Origin: Chrysoperla carnea
Taxonomy: Eukaryota > Arthropoda > Insecta > Neuroptera > Chrysopidae
Direction: 5' to 3'
Assembly (NCBI RefSeq): GCF_905475395.1
Contig: NC_058337.1
Coordinates: 139,197,172-139,261,171 of the forward strand
Length of the DNA: 64,000 bases
Within the stretch, counting starts at the first letter, position 1; the number at the start of each line of letters is the position of its first letter. The translations under genes were made by a program, and so were the position numbers. Shown here one piece after another: positions 10,490-21,562 of the stretch. A model generated the notes under the pieces. The model had not been told where the DNA came from. It worked only from the letters and a program-made list of their open reading frames with translations, and made no database searches.

Positions 10490-10990
10490 TTAAATAAATG
10501 GTAATAATGATATACAAATGTTTTTTTCGTTAAATTTTTTATACATATTTTCAGCATTTTCTAAAGCACACATAGTATTGGAATATTTGTGATTTGTACA
10601 TCTTCGACTTGAGTAATTATTTTTTAATTGCTTCAATGTTTCATAACATTTAATATCTTCAAAGTTGTATATTTCTCCATCAGTATATTCTTCAACCCAT
10701 TTTAGTTTTTCTAATCCTTTTACGATGATCACATCAAAATTTTTTAAAACGTTTCTTATCAACTGTTTACGTTCACTGTATGCGCAGAGTCCATCTATCC
10801 AACTTATTCCATGATAAAATTGACTTAGAAACCGTACTTGTTTTTGAATATTTAAAGTTAAACTTGACAATGGTTCCGGTGATTTGAAAATAAAATGTTC
10901 AACATAATTTGTAGAAACCATAGCAAATTCTTTAATAATAAATTTGTTTTTTTGATTTTTAAATCCTTGTACATCTACAAAACAAGTCAT
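10490..10990 (-). CDS. Polinton protein, 166 aa (mirror copy)
   Basis: Right-arm copy of the 6,099-6,599 gene, differing by at least one residue (GLCAY where the left arm has GHCAY). Both copies remain open over their full length, which suggests the palindrome is young or the gene is still under constraint. The function is unknown; see the left copy for motifs. Confidence 0.55.
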   Translation of the reverse strand: MTCFVDVQGFKNQKNKFIIKEFAMVSTNYVEHFIFKSPEPLSSLTLNIQKQVRFLSQFYHGISWIDGLCAYSERKQLIRNVLKNFDVIIVKGLEKLKWVEEYTDGEIYNFEDIKCYETLKQLKNNYSSRRCTNHKYSNTMCALENAENMYKKFNEKNICISLLPFI

Positions 10991-11084
10991 AATATATTTT
11001 GTTTTAAATTTCTATTTGCAATTGGTTCCGGAGGGACACTGCAGAACAAAATAATAATAATAATAATAAAAATAAAAATAATGT

Positions 11085-11185
11085 AAAAAATATATACAGA
11101 AAAAACTAACTGAAGCAAAGGTGAATTTCAAAAGAGATTCTTCAACAGCTACGGACATCACTTTTTATAGCATTATCCCCCCCAC
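11085..11185 (-). promoter_or_regulatory. putative Polinton left-end promoter (mirror copy)
   Basis: The reverse complement of the block at 5,915-6,000, with CACTTTTTATAGCATTATC and the GCTTCAGTTAG piece in mirror order. It faces the 166-aa gene of the right arm. Confidence 0.4.
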
Positions 11186-11189
11186 TAAA

Positions 11190-12307
11190 AAAGTTGTAAT
11201 TTGATATTTTTATAATCATAATTCAAACTAATTATTTTTTCTTGGAATTCAGACAAGTTTAAACAAGTTCAAACAAGTTTAAACATGTATTTTTATTCAA
11301 ACAAGTTTGAACTTGTAACAGTATGATGATATCATATTTTTCAAGGTCAAATCTATTTCAACATATTCTTGAAAATTGCTGACACGTGTAAAATTATTTT
11401 AAGATCAAAGTCCATTCAAACAAGTTTGAACATGTATTTTTATTATGTAAATTTCAAGTGTCATATTACATCGCTGACTCAATAAAAAAAAAATATTAAC
11501 ATCCGGTCACGTGTTTTGACACATGTAAAATTATTTCAAACAAGTTTGAACTTGTAACAAGATGATGATATCATATTTTTCAAGGTCAAATCTATTTCAA
11601 CATATTCTTGAAAATTGCTGACACGTGTAAAATTATTTTCAGATCAAAGTCCATTCAAACAAGTTTGAACATGTATTTTTATTATGTAAATTTCAAGTGT
11701 CAAATTACAATATTTTTCAAGGTTAGATGTTATCTATTTCAACATATTCTTGAAAATTGCTGACTCATAATATTCTTTTCTTGGAATTCAGATTTGCAAA
11801 TTATTATCTAACACGTTCAAGTGTCATATTACATTGCTTAATCATAAAAAAATATTAACATCCGGTCACGTGTAAAATTATTTTAAGTCGATTAAAACAA
11901 GTTTGAACTTGTAACAGGATGATGATATCATATTTTTCAAGGTTAGAAGTTATCTATTTCAACATAAAAAAAAAAAATAATTATCCGGTCACGTGTCTTG
12001 AATTTTATCATGTATATTTAAAGTGTCAAATTACAATATTTTTCAAGGTTAGATGTTATCTATTTCAACATATTCTTGAGAATTCTCTTTCTCCTGTCCC
12101 GTTAGATTTGGATATGAACCAGATATGAACTGAGAAATCAGAGTATTAAAGCAGATATAAAAACAATTTTATTAAAAAAATTGAAAAAATCAGAGTATTG
12201 AAGCAGTTATCAAATCAATTTTGTTAAAAAACTTATAAAATCGGAGTAGTTTTTAACAAAAACTTATAAAATCGGAGTAGTTACCAGAAATATTCACCAT
12301 TCACGAG
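11190..12307. repeat. subterminal repeats, right arm and beyond
   Basis: AT-rich modules as at the other Polinton ends, without a gene. The palindrome match ends near 11,947; from about 11,915 the sequence instead follows the Pol-1 block in direct orientation. Confidence 0.8.
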
Positions 12308-12526
12308 GTGAAACTTACAAACCCAAGAACATATTTATTGAAGGATTACAACAACGAAGATATAAAGGGTGGTTTCTATGCTGAAGAATTACAAAAAGTT
12401 CACGATCCAAACATTTATTTAGTGGAAAAGGTCTTAGCTAAACATGGATCTAACGTTAAAGTCAGGTGGTTAGGGTTCGACTCTTTACATGATTCATATA
12501 TTGATAAAAAAAGTCTCCTTTTATAG
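12308..12526 (+). pseudogene. Polinton integrase chromodomain fragment (second copy)
   Basis: Near-identical to 1,525-1,743, with the HDPNIYLVEKVLAKHG and VKVRWLGF stretches. The catalytic core is absent, so it is a fossil fragment. Confidence 0.8.
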
Positions 12527-12931
12527 TGGAAAGTTTTTGTGAACATACTTGTAACAAAACAATTTTGCCATAGTGGACCGCTTTTGTGAACATATTTGTG
12601 TTTTAAAAAATGTATTTTTTAATATGAATATATATTAGACTAGGTTCATGAAATTTTATTGAAGCAATTTTTAACTAACACAAAACAATATAAAAATATT
12701 GTTGTAATACAAATGTTTTTTGATTCATGTTTATTACTCAAAATTACTTGATGGTGCGAATATAATTATCACAAACAAGGTGTATTTATAACCTGAAAAT
12801 AAGGTGGTGAGGTCATTTCATAGATAAAACACAAAAATGATTAATTAAATTATAGGTGTTTTTTATTGTAAATACAAACACATTTTTAAAAAAAAACCTT
12901 ATCATAGACAATTATATTCATGTTTTTATTT

Positions 12932-13604
12932 CTATATACAATCATGATCATCACTATTTCTTCCACAATCACATCTGTCTATTTCATTACAATTTGTAGC
13001 ACATATCCATGGCTCGAACCATTTCGGTATATTTCCACCATCCATTTGTTGGTATAGCATTCTACAGAGAATTTTAGGATCTATTTGTTCATACCATAAA
13101 AACATTCTCTCATCATGTCTAGCACTATCACCAATCCATTGTTTTCGGCGGATATCGTATGTACCCCAATTTTTTCTCAAGTTACTTCCATGAGTAAGAT
13201 CATCACAACATTCATTAAGTAATATTTCAAACTGATTGAAATCTCTTTTAAAGTAGTTGAACTTTTTCGCATAATTTACAAAAAAGATTGCATCCAAACA
13301 ATTTCTTACTATAAATGCAGCAATATGAAAGCAATCATCAACTTCTAAATAAGAATACCGTAATGTGTCGATTAACTTTGTAGGTATACTCCAACGACAT
13401 GCCTCCATAAGTTGATAAAATTCCATCTATAAAAATATTTGGCTACAATTTTCTAAACAGATCTTATCAAACAATACTCACATTAAAATATTCTGGGTAA
13501 ATCATCTCCGAATTTTGAAACAGATCAATATGATTTTGTAGCGACATTGTACCCCATAATTGTAATGAATTAAAATAAACACCATTTTTTACAAAAATAT
13601 CCAT
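12932..13604 (-). CDS. two-exon Polinton accessory gene (second copy)
   Basis: Second copy of the gene at 2,147-2,819, with the same short intron borders (exons 12,932-13,426 and 13,482-13,604). Only a few residues differ, for example LWYEQ for LWCEQ. Reading frames and splice borders are kept in both copies. Function unknown. Confidence 0.55.
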
Positions 13605-13728
13605 AATTTATTTAGTATTATTTTTTTTTTTTTAAATATCAAAAACATAAACTTTACAATTTTTTTATAACAATAACAATAAAATATATATATCTTGCAG
13701 TAATAAAATTCAATATAGGAATGATTTG

Positions 13729-14091
13729 TTAAAAATTATGATGTTCTTGAACATAGTCATCATCATCATCATCACCATCGTCTTCGAATAGGCGCAGTCT
13801 CAGTTGGTGACTTCTTCCAATTTTCTCCTCCACCCTCAAATACCCCGGTTTTGTGTTAAATAATTTAATCATGTTGTCCGTCAACACTGCAAACCTAGAT
13901 GGTAGAAAAACCCCCTCGTTTTCTGTACCATCTAGGCTTATATCCAGTAAAACTTTTATTGATGGCCCATGTATCGTTAGAATCCGCTCCATTTTTAGTA
14001 TTTTTAATTTTTTTTTCAGTGGCAAGTCGTCCATTTTTATGCATGGTCGCACTAAACAACTATCTAATAATTTTAATTCTGCTCTATTCAT
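13729..14091 (-). CDS. small Polinton protein, 120 aa (second copy)
   Basis: Near-identical to 2,922-3,302, with the FLPSRFAVLTDN core, the KIGRSHQL block and a longer run of aspartates close to the C-terminus. The aspartate run length varies between copies, as expected for a simple GAT repeat. Function unknown. Confidence 0.55.
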   Translation of the reverse strand: MNRAELKLLDSCLVRPCIKMDDLPLKKKLKILKMERILTIHGPSIKVLLDISLDGTENEGVFLPSRFAVLTDNMIKLFNTKPGYLRVEEKIGRSHQLRLRLFEDDGDDDDDDYVQEHHNF

Positions 14092-14502
14092 TTTGATTAA
14101 TATTATGAATATTTAATGAAAACTGATATTACCGTAATGTCGAGCGCCTTTTTTATATGATTTCCACCACTCCAAAAATCCCCCCCACCAGCAGAAATTA
14201 TTATCTAATCTCATAACACGTGTAAAATTATTTTAAGATCTAATGCGATTCAAACAAGTTTAAACATGTTCAAACAAGTTTGAACATGTATTTTTATTCA
14301 AACAAGTTTGAACTTGTAGCAGGATGATGATATCATATTTTTCAAGGTCAAATCTATTTCAACATATTCTTGAGAATAGCTGACACGTGTAAAATTATTT
14401 TAAGATCAAAGTCCATTCAAACAAGTTTGAACATGTATTTTTATTATGTAAATTTCAAGTGTCATATTACATCGCTGACTCAATAAAAAAAAAAAAAAAA
14501 AA
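14092..14502. repeat. subterminal repeats next to PolB
   Basis: AT-rich subterminal modules, ending in a run of about 18 A at 14,487-14,504. They join directly to PolB coding sequence, an order not seen in the intact Pol-3, so this is a rearrangement junction. Confidence 0.7.
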
Positions 14503-16384
14503 GTCCGATTCATTGATTCCTTTAAGTTTCTCTCTGAAAAATTAGATAATCTGGCTTCCTATTTAGATAATGATAAAAAAACTATTTTACATAGAGAGGT
14601 AAGTCATAAAAAATATAAATAAATAAATACTTTATACAGAGCCGTATCTTTTTTTATTTGCAGGTCAGTGATGATGAACAATTTCAATTGTTAACAAGAA
14701 AAGGTGTATTTCCTTATGAATACATGTCTAGTTGGGAACGTCTTGATGAGGTAAGCTTACCCACAAAAGAGGCGTTCTACAGTGCATTAACAGATGAGCA
14801 CATAACGGATCAGGATTATAATCATGCTATACAAGTATGGAATAATGGAATACATTTGGTTTACATACACTAGGTGAATACTCTGACCTGTATATGAAAA
14901 CTGATGTGTTTCTACTTGCGGACATTTTTGAAAATTTCCGTAAAACTTGTTTGCATAAATATGGCCTTGATCCAGCTCACTCTTATACACTAGCTGGCTA
15001 CACATGGGAAGCCATGTTGAAATACACCGATAAGAAACTGGAATTGTTCACTGATGTAGATAAGTTTCTGTTTATCGAGAGAGGAATCAGAGGTGGTGTG
15101 AGTCATTGCTCTAATCGCTATGCAAAAGCTAATAATAAGTTCATGACAGAGGGGTATAATCCAAATGAAACACAACATTATTTGAGGTATTACGATGTGG
15201 TGAATGAATATGGAGCAGCAATGTCTACATCTTTACCCACTGGAAATTTCGAGTGGGTTGACACACCAGACGTCATGGAAATTGCAGACGATTCACCAGT
15301 CGGTTTCATTTTAGAAGTGGATCTGGAAATACCCCAAAATCTGCATGATTACTTTAGCGATCTACCACCATGTCCGGAGATAGCAAAACCACCAGGATCA
15401 AAACAAAAATACCTGCTTACAACTCTGTACAACAAGACCAGATATATCGTGCACTATAGAATTTTAAAATTATATATACAACTTGGTGTGAAAGTAACAA
15501 AATACCATCGTGTGTTACAGTTTGATCAATCTCCATGGTTGAAATCATACATTGATTTCAATACCGAAATGCGTAAGAACGCAACGAATGATTTTGAAAA
15601 ATCATTGTTCAAATTGATGATCAATGCAATATTCGGTAAAACCATGGAGAATATTAGAAAACACCGGGTTGTTTACATACGAAAAAATTGGGATGGAAAG
15701 CATGGAGTAAAAAAATTGATTGCTAAGCCCAATTTTCATAGTATGACAGTGCTCGATAATGACGTCAGTATTGTAGAGTTGAAAAAGACTGAAATATTTT
15801 TAAACAAACCAATCTATGTAGGCTTCACTATTTTGGATGTATCGAAGACGTATGTGTATGATTTTCATTATAATTACATGTACCCTCGATACGGTCGTGA
15901 AAATGTTAAGCTTTTATACACAGATACCGACAGTTTAGTTTATGATATATCAAATATTTCCGTCTATGACGTCATGAGGCAGGATATTGATCGCTTTGAT
16001 ACTGCTGACTTCGCACCTGATAACATCTATAAAATACCGCTTCGTAATAAGAAAGTAAAAGGTTTAATGTCTGATGAAAACAACGGTGAAGTAATGTTGG
16101 AATTTGTTGGATTGCGAAGTAAGATGTATACAGTTCGGGTGCAAAACAAGACAGAGACGAAAAAATCAAAAGGTCTCAAGAAGTCAGCAATTCGAAAGCT
16201 TACTTTTGATGATTATAAAAAATGTTTGATAGAGAATTGGAAATCATATAATCATCAACAAAGCATTCGATCGAAGCGCCACAAAATTCATACCATCAAA
16301 CAGCAGAAAGTGGGCTTATCACCATTTGACCAAAAACGATACATTACTCACAATTCATGTGAAACAAAACCATGGGGCCACTAA
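14503..16384 (+). pseudogene. Polinton DNA polymerase B, diverged copy
   Basis: C-terminal part of a protein-primed family B polymerase. It contains a DSFKFLSEKLDNLASYL stretch, a short GT-AG intron, the YEYMSSW region, an Exo III-like MKTDVFLLADIFE, a Dx2xxYG-type motif (DVVNEYGAAM), the [14 protein letters not shown] palm motif and [12 protein letters not shown], the catalytic YxDTDS. Compared with Pol-3 it has a large number of substitutions while motifs are kept. The N-terminal portion is absent. It is a fossil with about one or two breaks beyond the missing part. The stretch from 16,385 to 16,622 is the 3' flank and holds no gene. Confidence 0.85.
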
Positions 16385-16622
16385 AGCATTATTTGTTGAG
16401 TGTTAGTATTTTATATTTTATGTTTTTAATATTTAGCTAATTTTTACTGTTGTTTCAGAAATGTGTCCTGCTGTTGTTGTTGTGATCCTCAAAGTGGTTC
16501 GGTATTGTGATAGGTGGTGTACAAACAATTGATAGAGTAGTGCGCATGAACAATTGATAGAGTAGTGGTGGGGGTGTCAAAAAAACTGATAGTTAGGTTG
16601 AATTATTGTAGAAAACAATTTA

Positions 16623-17066
16623 GTGTTAGTTAAAACATACAAAATGCAAGACTTTGGTAATCATAATAGTGATAACAACTGTATTGTTAATATGATTAAA
16701 GATAATTGTAGTTTAAGTACTATAAACAATGTGTTAACAAAGTATTTTAAAACATTAGTTAATATGGCAATTAAATGTGGTCGACCGGAAACTTTAAACT
16801 ACCTTATTGATAAGGTAGAACAAATGGCCTTAGAAGTGAAATTTTCCCCATCGTCAGACGATGAAGACAAACAAATTTGGAACTGGATTTAAAAAAATAT
16901 CCATTCTGGACAAAATGATAGAATTGTAGGACTATCCATTTTTGAACAATCTTACTACAGTGTATTTACATCAGACGAGTTATCCGACTATGTTCAAGTG
17001 AAAGAAATAATTGAAAATTATCTTATGAAGAAAGATAATGATGATAATGGACACTTTTCAGAATAA
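16623..17066 (+). pseudogene. small acidic Polinton protein, related to Pol-3 146-aa gene
   Basis: It matches the gene at 30,667-31,107: MQDFGNHNSDNN start, a GRPETLNYLIDKVEQM core and an SPSSDDEDKQIWNWI acidic stretch. It always follows PolB on the plus strand. The copy is a fossil with about one break. The function is unknown. Confidence 0.7.
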
Positions 17067-17229
17067 TAATTATAATGTATTTTCGATAATTTATAAATAT
17101 ATATTTTTTAAATATTATTATAATACAACTCTGTTTTTATACTTTTCAGAATAATAATTATAATGTATTTTCGATAATTTATAAATATATATTTTTTAAA
17201 TATTATTATAATACAACTCTGTTTTTATA
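17056..17229. repeat. tandem duplication of about 87 bp
   Basis: The AT-rich piece from CTTTTCAGAATAATAATT to CAACTCTGTTTTTATA occurs twice in direct succession here but once in Pol-3 (around 31,097-31,180). It is a local slip duplication after the acidic-protein gene. From 17,230 to 17,360 there is AT-rich spacer only. Confidence 0.85.
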
Positions 17230-17360
17230 TGTTATAGATAAAATTTTACAATAAAAATAATATTTTTACAATGTGATATTTTTTATTTTTTTTTTATAAA
17301 ACACAAATATGTTCGCAAAAACGGTCCACTATGACAAATTTTTTATTGTTACAAGTATGT

Positions 17361-17575
17361 TCATAAAAACGGTCCATTATAAAATAAGACTTTTTTGTCA
17401 ATATATGAATCGTGTAAAGAGTCGAACACTAACCACCTGACTTTAACGTTGGATCCACGTTTAGCTAAGACCTTTTCCACTAAATAAATGTTTGGATCGT
17501 GAACTTTTTGTAATTCTTCGATATAGAAACCACCCTTTATATCTTCGTTGCTGTTATCCTTCAATAAATATACAG
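17361..17575 (-). pseudogene. Polinton integrase C-terminal fragment
   Basis: Minus-strand remnant matching the end of the Pol-3 integrase: GGFYIEELQKVHDPN, VEKVLAKRG and the VKVRWL chromodomain strand. Position and orientation relative to PolB match Pol-3, but the catalytic core is gone and a minisatellite follows directly. Confidence 0.8.
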
Positions 17576-17975
17576 GTCTCTTTCTAAACAGGTCTGTTTC
17601 TAAACAGGTCTCTTTCTAAACAGGCCTGTTTCTAAACAGGTCTCTTTCTAAACAGGTCTGTATCTAAACAGGTCTGTATCTAAACAGGTCTGTATCTAAA
17701 CAGGTCTGTATCTAAACAGGTCTCTTTCTAAACAGGTCTCTTTCTAAACAGGTCTCTTTCTAAACAGGTCTGTTTCTAAACAGGTCTGTATCTAAACAGG
17801 TCTGTATCTAAACAGGTCTGTATCTAAACAGGTCTGTATCTTAACAGGTCTGTATCTAAACAGGTCTGTATCTAAACAGGTCTGTATCTAAACAGGTCTG
17901 TATCTAAACAGGTCTGTATCTAAACAGGTCTCTTTCTAAACAGGTCTGTATCTAAATAGGTCTGTATCTAAACAG
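17576..17975. repeat. 16-bp minisatellite
   Basis: About 25 units of CTAAACAGGTCTGTAT and variants, the same family as 7,465-7,987. It connects the integrase fragment straight to the terminal repeat, so the interior of the element is absent here. Confidence 0.95.
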
Positions 17976-17989
17976 AACTGGGCCAAAAC

Positions 17990-18691
17990 GTACATGATGT
18001 CAACGTCCCGCCCCCCGTTCACTCCCCACCACTATTGGTCAAGCCCCGTTTATGTCATCCCTCACCCCCACCACACCTCCCAACGCCATCTTGATTTTTA
18101 CAGCGCTACTATTGGTCAATGACGTCATCTATCCCCTCCAACTTCGCATTCAACCGAGGTTTCCAACATTCACCTAGGTTTGCCCTTACGTCCCGCCCCC
18201 TGTTCACTCTCCGCCACTATTGGTTAAAGCCAATGACGTAATCAATGCTTAGGCAGCCATTCCTTCCCCCCACCACACCTCCCAACGCCATCTTGATTTA
18301 CTATTGGTCAATGCCGAGGTTTTCAACATTCACCTAGGTTTGCCCTTTTTGGAAAAGTGTACCATTCTTTTGGGCTGAAAGTGGGCTCGATTATCTCATC
18401 TAACGTCCAATTCCCACCCCCTTTAACCCCCACTTCCAAGAAACACTCCTGTCAACCACGCCCACCACTTTAAGCCCCACTTCCACCAAGAAACACACTA
18501 ACGCTCTGTCAGCCACGCCCCACCACACCTCCCAACGCCATCTTGATTTTTACAGCGCTACTATTGGTCAATGACGTCATCTATCCCCTCCAACTTCGCA
18601 TTCAACCGAGGTTTCCAACATTCACCTAGGTTTGCCCTTTTTGGAAAAGTGTACCATCCATCTGCGCTGAAAGTGACCTGACTATACTACT
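17990..18691. repeat. Pol-2 right terminal inverted repeat, GC-rich part
   Basis: GC-rich terminal repeat with CGTCCCGCCCC, ATTGGTCAA, TGACGTCAT and CGCCATCTTGATT blocks. The end ACTATACTACT is a variant of the usual ACTCTTCTACT. Next to it at 18,692 starts bacterial IS982 sequence, with TAGCAG as candidate target duplication whose partner is not in the window. Confidence 0.8.
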
Positions 18692-19050
18692 TAGCAGGTT
18701 TATTAATTTTCATACAGTATGCAATTGGGGCGGATAAGATATGTACGAAGGCATTCCAAATTGATCTATGTCTTGTATGTTCGATCTCGAAAGAACCCTT
18801 CAGCAGACTAAATACTGTTGCGATAATTGAGCGTTTGCGTAATAATATTTTTTCAAATAATGGCATAAGTTTATTCTTCATTTTCTTCTTTATGCCAGTT
18901 ACTAACTTGAGTCCTTTACTGTATAGATCATCAAAAAGCTCTTGTTTGATATAACCCTTATCGCCAAACAATAATCCCGTGATATGTTTGGTGATTGTCG
19001 AAACCGGTGCTCTATCATCTACATTACTAGGCGTTAGTTTTAGACCTTGA
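18692..19050 (-). pseudogene. IS982-family transposase, 3' part
   Basis: Minus-strand coding continues from PSNVDDRAPV through LFGDKGYIKQELFDDLY, GIKKKMKNKLM and LLRKRSIIATVFSLLK. These fit the IS982 DDE core: the D of GDKGY and the E-side helix with RKRSIIxTVF, where the usual E is replaced by A. The N-terminal part is missing above 19,050, and the Polinton terminus at 18,691 supplies the stop codon. It is not functional. Confidence 0.75.
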
Positions 19051-19683
19051 ATCTAACCTTTTTCGTTAAGGTTTTGACAAAATCATTTTCTTGAGGAGAA
19101 ATTTTTCTCCTAATTTTTGATACTTTTTTCGTAATAACAAAATTTATTCACTCTATTTGAATATATAGTGTATCAAAAACTGTAGCAATTTTTGCTAATA
19201 TTGCTGGTTTATATTCGCCAATATCATTTGGTAATTCAAATTTTTTATTAAATGAGGTATTGGTAATTTTATTACTTCCATCAAAACTTGATTTTATTGT
19301 GATTTCCAACTTGCCTTGTTTATTACTTTTGCGTATCACTGGTGCAAATGGTTTAATCATATGATGATTTCTAATATTTCTCCTATCTGGTATCCCTCTT
19401 AATATAGGCTTTTCTACTATTTCCTCTAGTGAAATTTGTGACATAGATCTATAAACCTCACTTGGAGACAACAAATTGCTATTGATTTTCTTATCCCATG
19501 CCCTTACTTTCTTTAACTTTACTGAAGATTGTGCATGATACAATATGTTGTATGCTAGCATTACAAATAACATATAATCTTCATCTTTATCTGGATCATT
19601 TGTTTGAAATTTATCCATTAATAATTTTGACTTACCAAACTTAAAAAAAAGCTCAATATCAAACCTTTGCTTATAATATTTAT

Positions 19684-20266
19684 GTAGTTAAGTGGGATAG
19701 GGTTAACACCCTCGCCTTTAGGCGAACACTTTAGTATAATCTATCTAATAGGTTACTAGAGGAAGAGATGGAATATAGGAGAGGGTCTCATAGCTTGTAT
19801 GATTTAAAGTATCATATAGTGTTTTGTACAAAGTACAGGTATAGAGTTTTAACTGGGCAAATAGCAAGTAGAGCAAGGGAAGTAATTCAGGAAATATGTG
19901 CAGCTAATTACATAGATATAATTAGTGGCAGCATAAGTCCTGATCATGTTCATATATTAGTATCAGTTCCACCGAGTAACTCAATATCTAAGGTGTTGCA
20001 ATATATTAAAGGAAAGAGTAGTCGTAAATTGCTACAGGAATTTGAACTACTTCGTAAGCGATATTGGGGTCAACATCTTTGGGCTAGAGGGTATTTTGTT
20101 GTTACAGTTGGTAATGTGAATTCAGAAGCAGTACAGAAGTATATAGAGCAACAAGAAGAATATCATTAAAAAGATGATTTTAGAGTATCAGAGTTTTAGC
20201 GTTTACGCTTTTAATCTGCTTTGCAAGCGTAAACCAAACTACCGGCTTTAGACGGTAGTAATTGAT
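19684..20266 (+). mobile_element. IS200/IS605-type element, copy A (583 bp)
   Basis: One of five full-length copies with identical length of 583 bp. The left end begins GTAGTTAAGTGGGATAGGG with a hairpin CTCGCCTTTAGGCGA; the right end carries the hairpin CTACCGGCTTTAGACGGTAG and stops at TAATTGAT. It lies directly 3' of TTTAT, as do all its relatives here, and creates no target duplication, as known for IS200/IS605. Confidence 0.9.
19768..20169 (+). CDS. tnpA: IS200/IS605 TnpA transposase, shortened end
   Basis: Y1 single-strand transposase. The HUH motif is DHVHIL around residue 65, and the catalytic tyrosine is expected in VQKYIEQQ near the end. The protein has 133 residues against 143 in the other copies because the codon after EEYH is a stop (TAA for AAA). 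The core is complete, so activity is not ruled out. It would cut and rejoin single-stranded DNA at the element's hairpin ends. Confidence 0.9.
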   Translation: MEYRRGSHSLYDLKYHIVFCTKYRYRVLTGQIASRAREVIQEICAANYIDIISGSISPDHVHILVSVPPSNSISKVLQYIKGKSSRKLLQEFELLRKRYWGQHLWARGYFVVTVGNVNSEAVQKYIEQQEEYH

Positions 20267-21359
20267 ATCCTTCAGAAACACTAATTTTATCTTTTTGTTG
20301 ACCAGAAACACATAACCATCAATCTCTCTTATATTTCTTAGCTCCCTCTGCATCTAATACCTCAACCTTAATAAAGTTCAGCAGTTTATCAGACTTGATA
20401 TATTTTTTCTTGCCCTTGATCAGGTAATTCTTAAATAACGAAACTTTAATTGATAAATTACCATTTTTTGTAGCTTGAACTATAGTTTCTTCTTCATCTG
20501 CCATCAGTAAATCACCAGAACTATGACATGTTAACTTATTTCCATAAAATCTTTTTCGTCCTTTTATTCTTTGTTCTTCTGTATATTTTGTGTAAATACT
20601 CCAATTAATTCTTTGACGAGTTATTACCACCGTATTTGCTTCAGTATGTAGTGGGTGAATGAAAGACAGTGAACTATAACCTGCATCACCTACTGTTATA
20701 TTGAGCGTATCTTTAGGTATTTGTTGAATAATTTTTATTATTTGCTTACTACCTTTAATATACTTATTTTCATCTGATTTTATTCTATCTATAGATACGG
20801 GTACAGACCATTTAGGCTGCATACCCATACAAACTACACTGTACTCATAACCTGCCACTATTCCATTATTACTATTATTCCTAATATAAGTACGATCTGA
20901 TGCTTTTTTTGCATCTTTTTTGCTATTAGGTGTTACATCTATTTGTAGTAAGTTTCTACCCTCATTAATCAGTTTGCTTATTAAATAATTTTCTATAACT
21001 TCTCGAGTCTTGAAACGTTGTACATCTCTTGTATTTAATGACTCATCACGAGCACAGTGAAAATTCCCTATAGCTCTCTTTACACTTGACCAACTACGCT
21101 GAAAATATTTGTTAGTTGTTAACTCAACAACAGATCTTGCTTTAACACTATCGTTAGTTACTAGTGATAGTATTAATTCTAAAATAACCGCTTGGTTATA
21201 GGGAAAATTTTTTTATCTCTTGTAATATTTCTTGAACCATACACACTAATGACCACTTTTTTATTTGATCACAGTTATAGCATAAATTACAAGTCTTCCT
21301 ATCTTTTTGTCAAAACTTTAGATTTAAGCTATTGACTATACCTGATAATCGAAAACTGC

Positions 21360-21560
21360 GTAGGTCATTAAGCAAGTTCTGCATTCTGATCTCCAAACTC
21401 TGGCAATGGTAAATTTACTGCATTACTATTTAAGATATTTTTAATTTTAGAGTAAGAGTGTATTATATACCGTAATGTAATGCTCTATGACAGGCTTTAT
21501 CTATTAACTCATCATTGTAAACCTTGTAAGCGTCTCGTAAAGGCGGTCTAGACAAAATGT
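21360..21560 (-). pseudogene. possible IS21 IstA C-terminal remnant
   Basis: On the minus strand two adjacent frames read YNDELIDKACHRALHYG and then SYSKIKNILNSNAVNLP ending in FGDQNAELA. This recalls the C-terminus of IS21 IstA, and an IstB fragment of the partner gene occurs at 42,125. One frameshift separates the pieces. The match is from memory of the family only. Confidence 0.4.
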
Positions 21561-21562
21561 GA

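Larger units (their letters stand above)
5122..11947. repeat. large palindrome (inverted duplication), about 6.8 kb
   Basis: The two arms mirror each other around about 8,544. Paired features have coordinates that add up to 17,089: the 166-aa genes (6,099-6,599 and 10,490-10,990), the ATPase fragments (6,668-6,916 and 10,173-10,421) and the small reading frames at 6,003 and 11,086. Arms also match through the promoter and subterminal repeats. They are not identical: single-base differences occur in both genes and the right-arm 21-bp array is longer by about four units. This argues against a simple fold-back sequencing artefact. Confidence 0.9.
11915..14340. repeat. direct duplicate of 1,130-3,540
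   Basis: The chromodomain fragment, spacer, two-exon gene and small basic/acidic gene recur in the same order and orientation, shifted by about 10,785 bp, with only scattered substitutions and a few small indels. Only homology of this length explains it. Either two related Polintons lie in the same orientation, or one block was duplicated. Confidence 0.9.
5122..18691. mobile_element. Polinton-derived block Pol-2, rearranged
   Basis: This block runs from the Pol-1 end to a Polinton terminus at 18,691. It comprises a large palindrome, a direct copy of the Pol-1 2.4-kb block, a diverged PolB gene, a small acidic-protein gene, an integrase tail, a minisatellite and a GC-rich terminal repeat. Capsid genes are missing. 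It is clearly broken and rearranged, with many breaks. Its PolB is roughly 80% identical to Pol-3 over the parts I compared by eye, so it is an older or separate lineage. Its right end abuts an IS982 transposase of bacterial type. Confidence 0.75.
19148..21230 (-). pseudogene. IS4-like DDE transposase, split by an IS200 element
   Basis: Coding sequence runs on the minus strand from about 21,230 (a region with NQAVILELILSLVTND) through LLQIDVTPNSKKDAKKAS, AGYEYSVVCMG, TVGDAGYSSLSF and, after the IS200 copy at 19,684-20,266, YKQRFDIELFFKFGKSK. The last motif fits the IS4 signature Y-2-R-3-E-6-K exactly. The D of GDAGYSS is a likely catalytic residue. The gene is interrupted by the IS200 insertion and by a frameshift close to 20,319. 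Family assignment rests on this motif alone. Confidence 0.65.
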
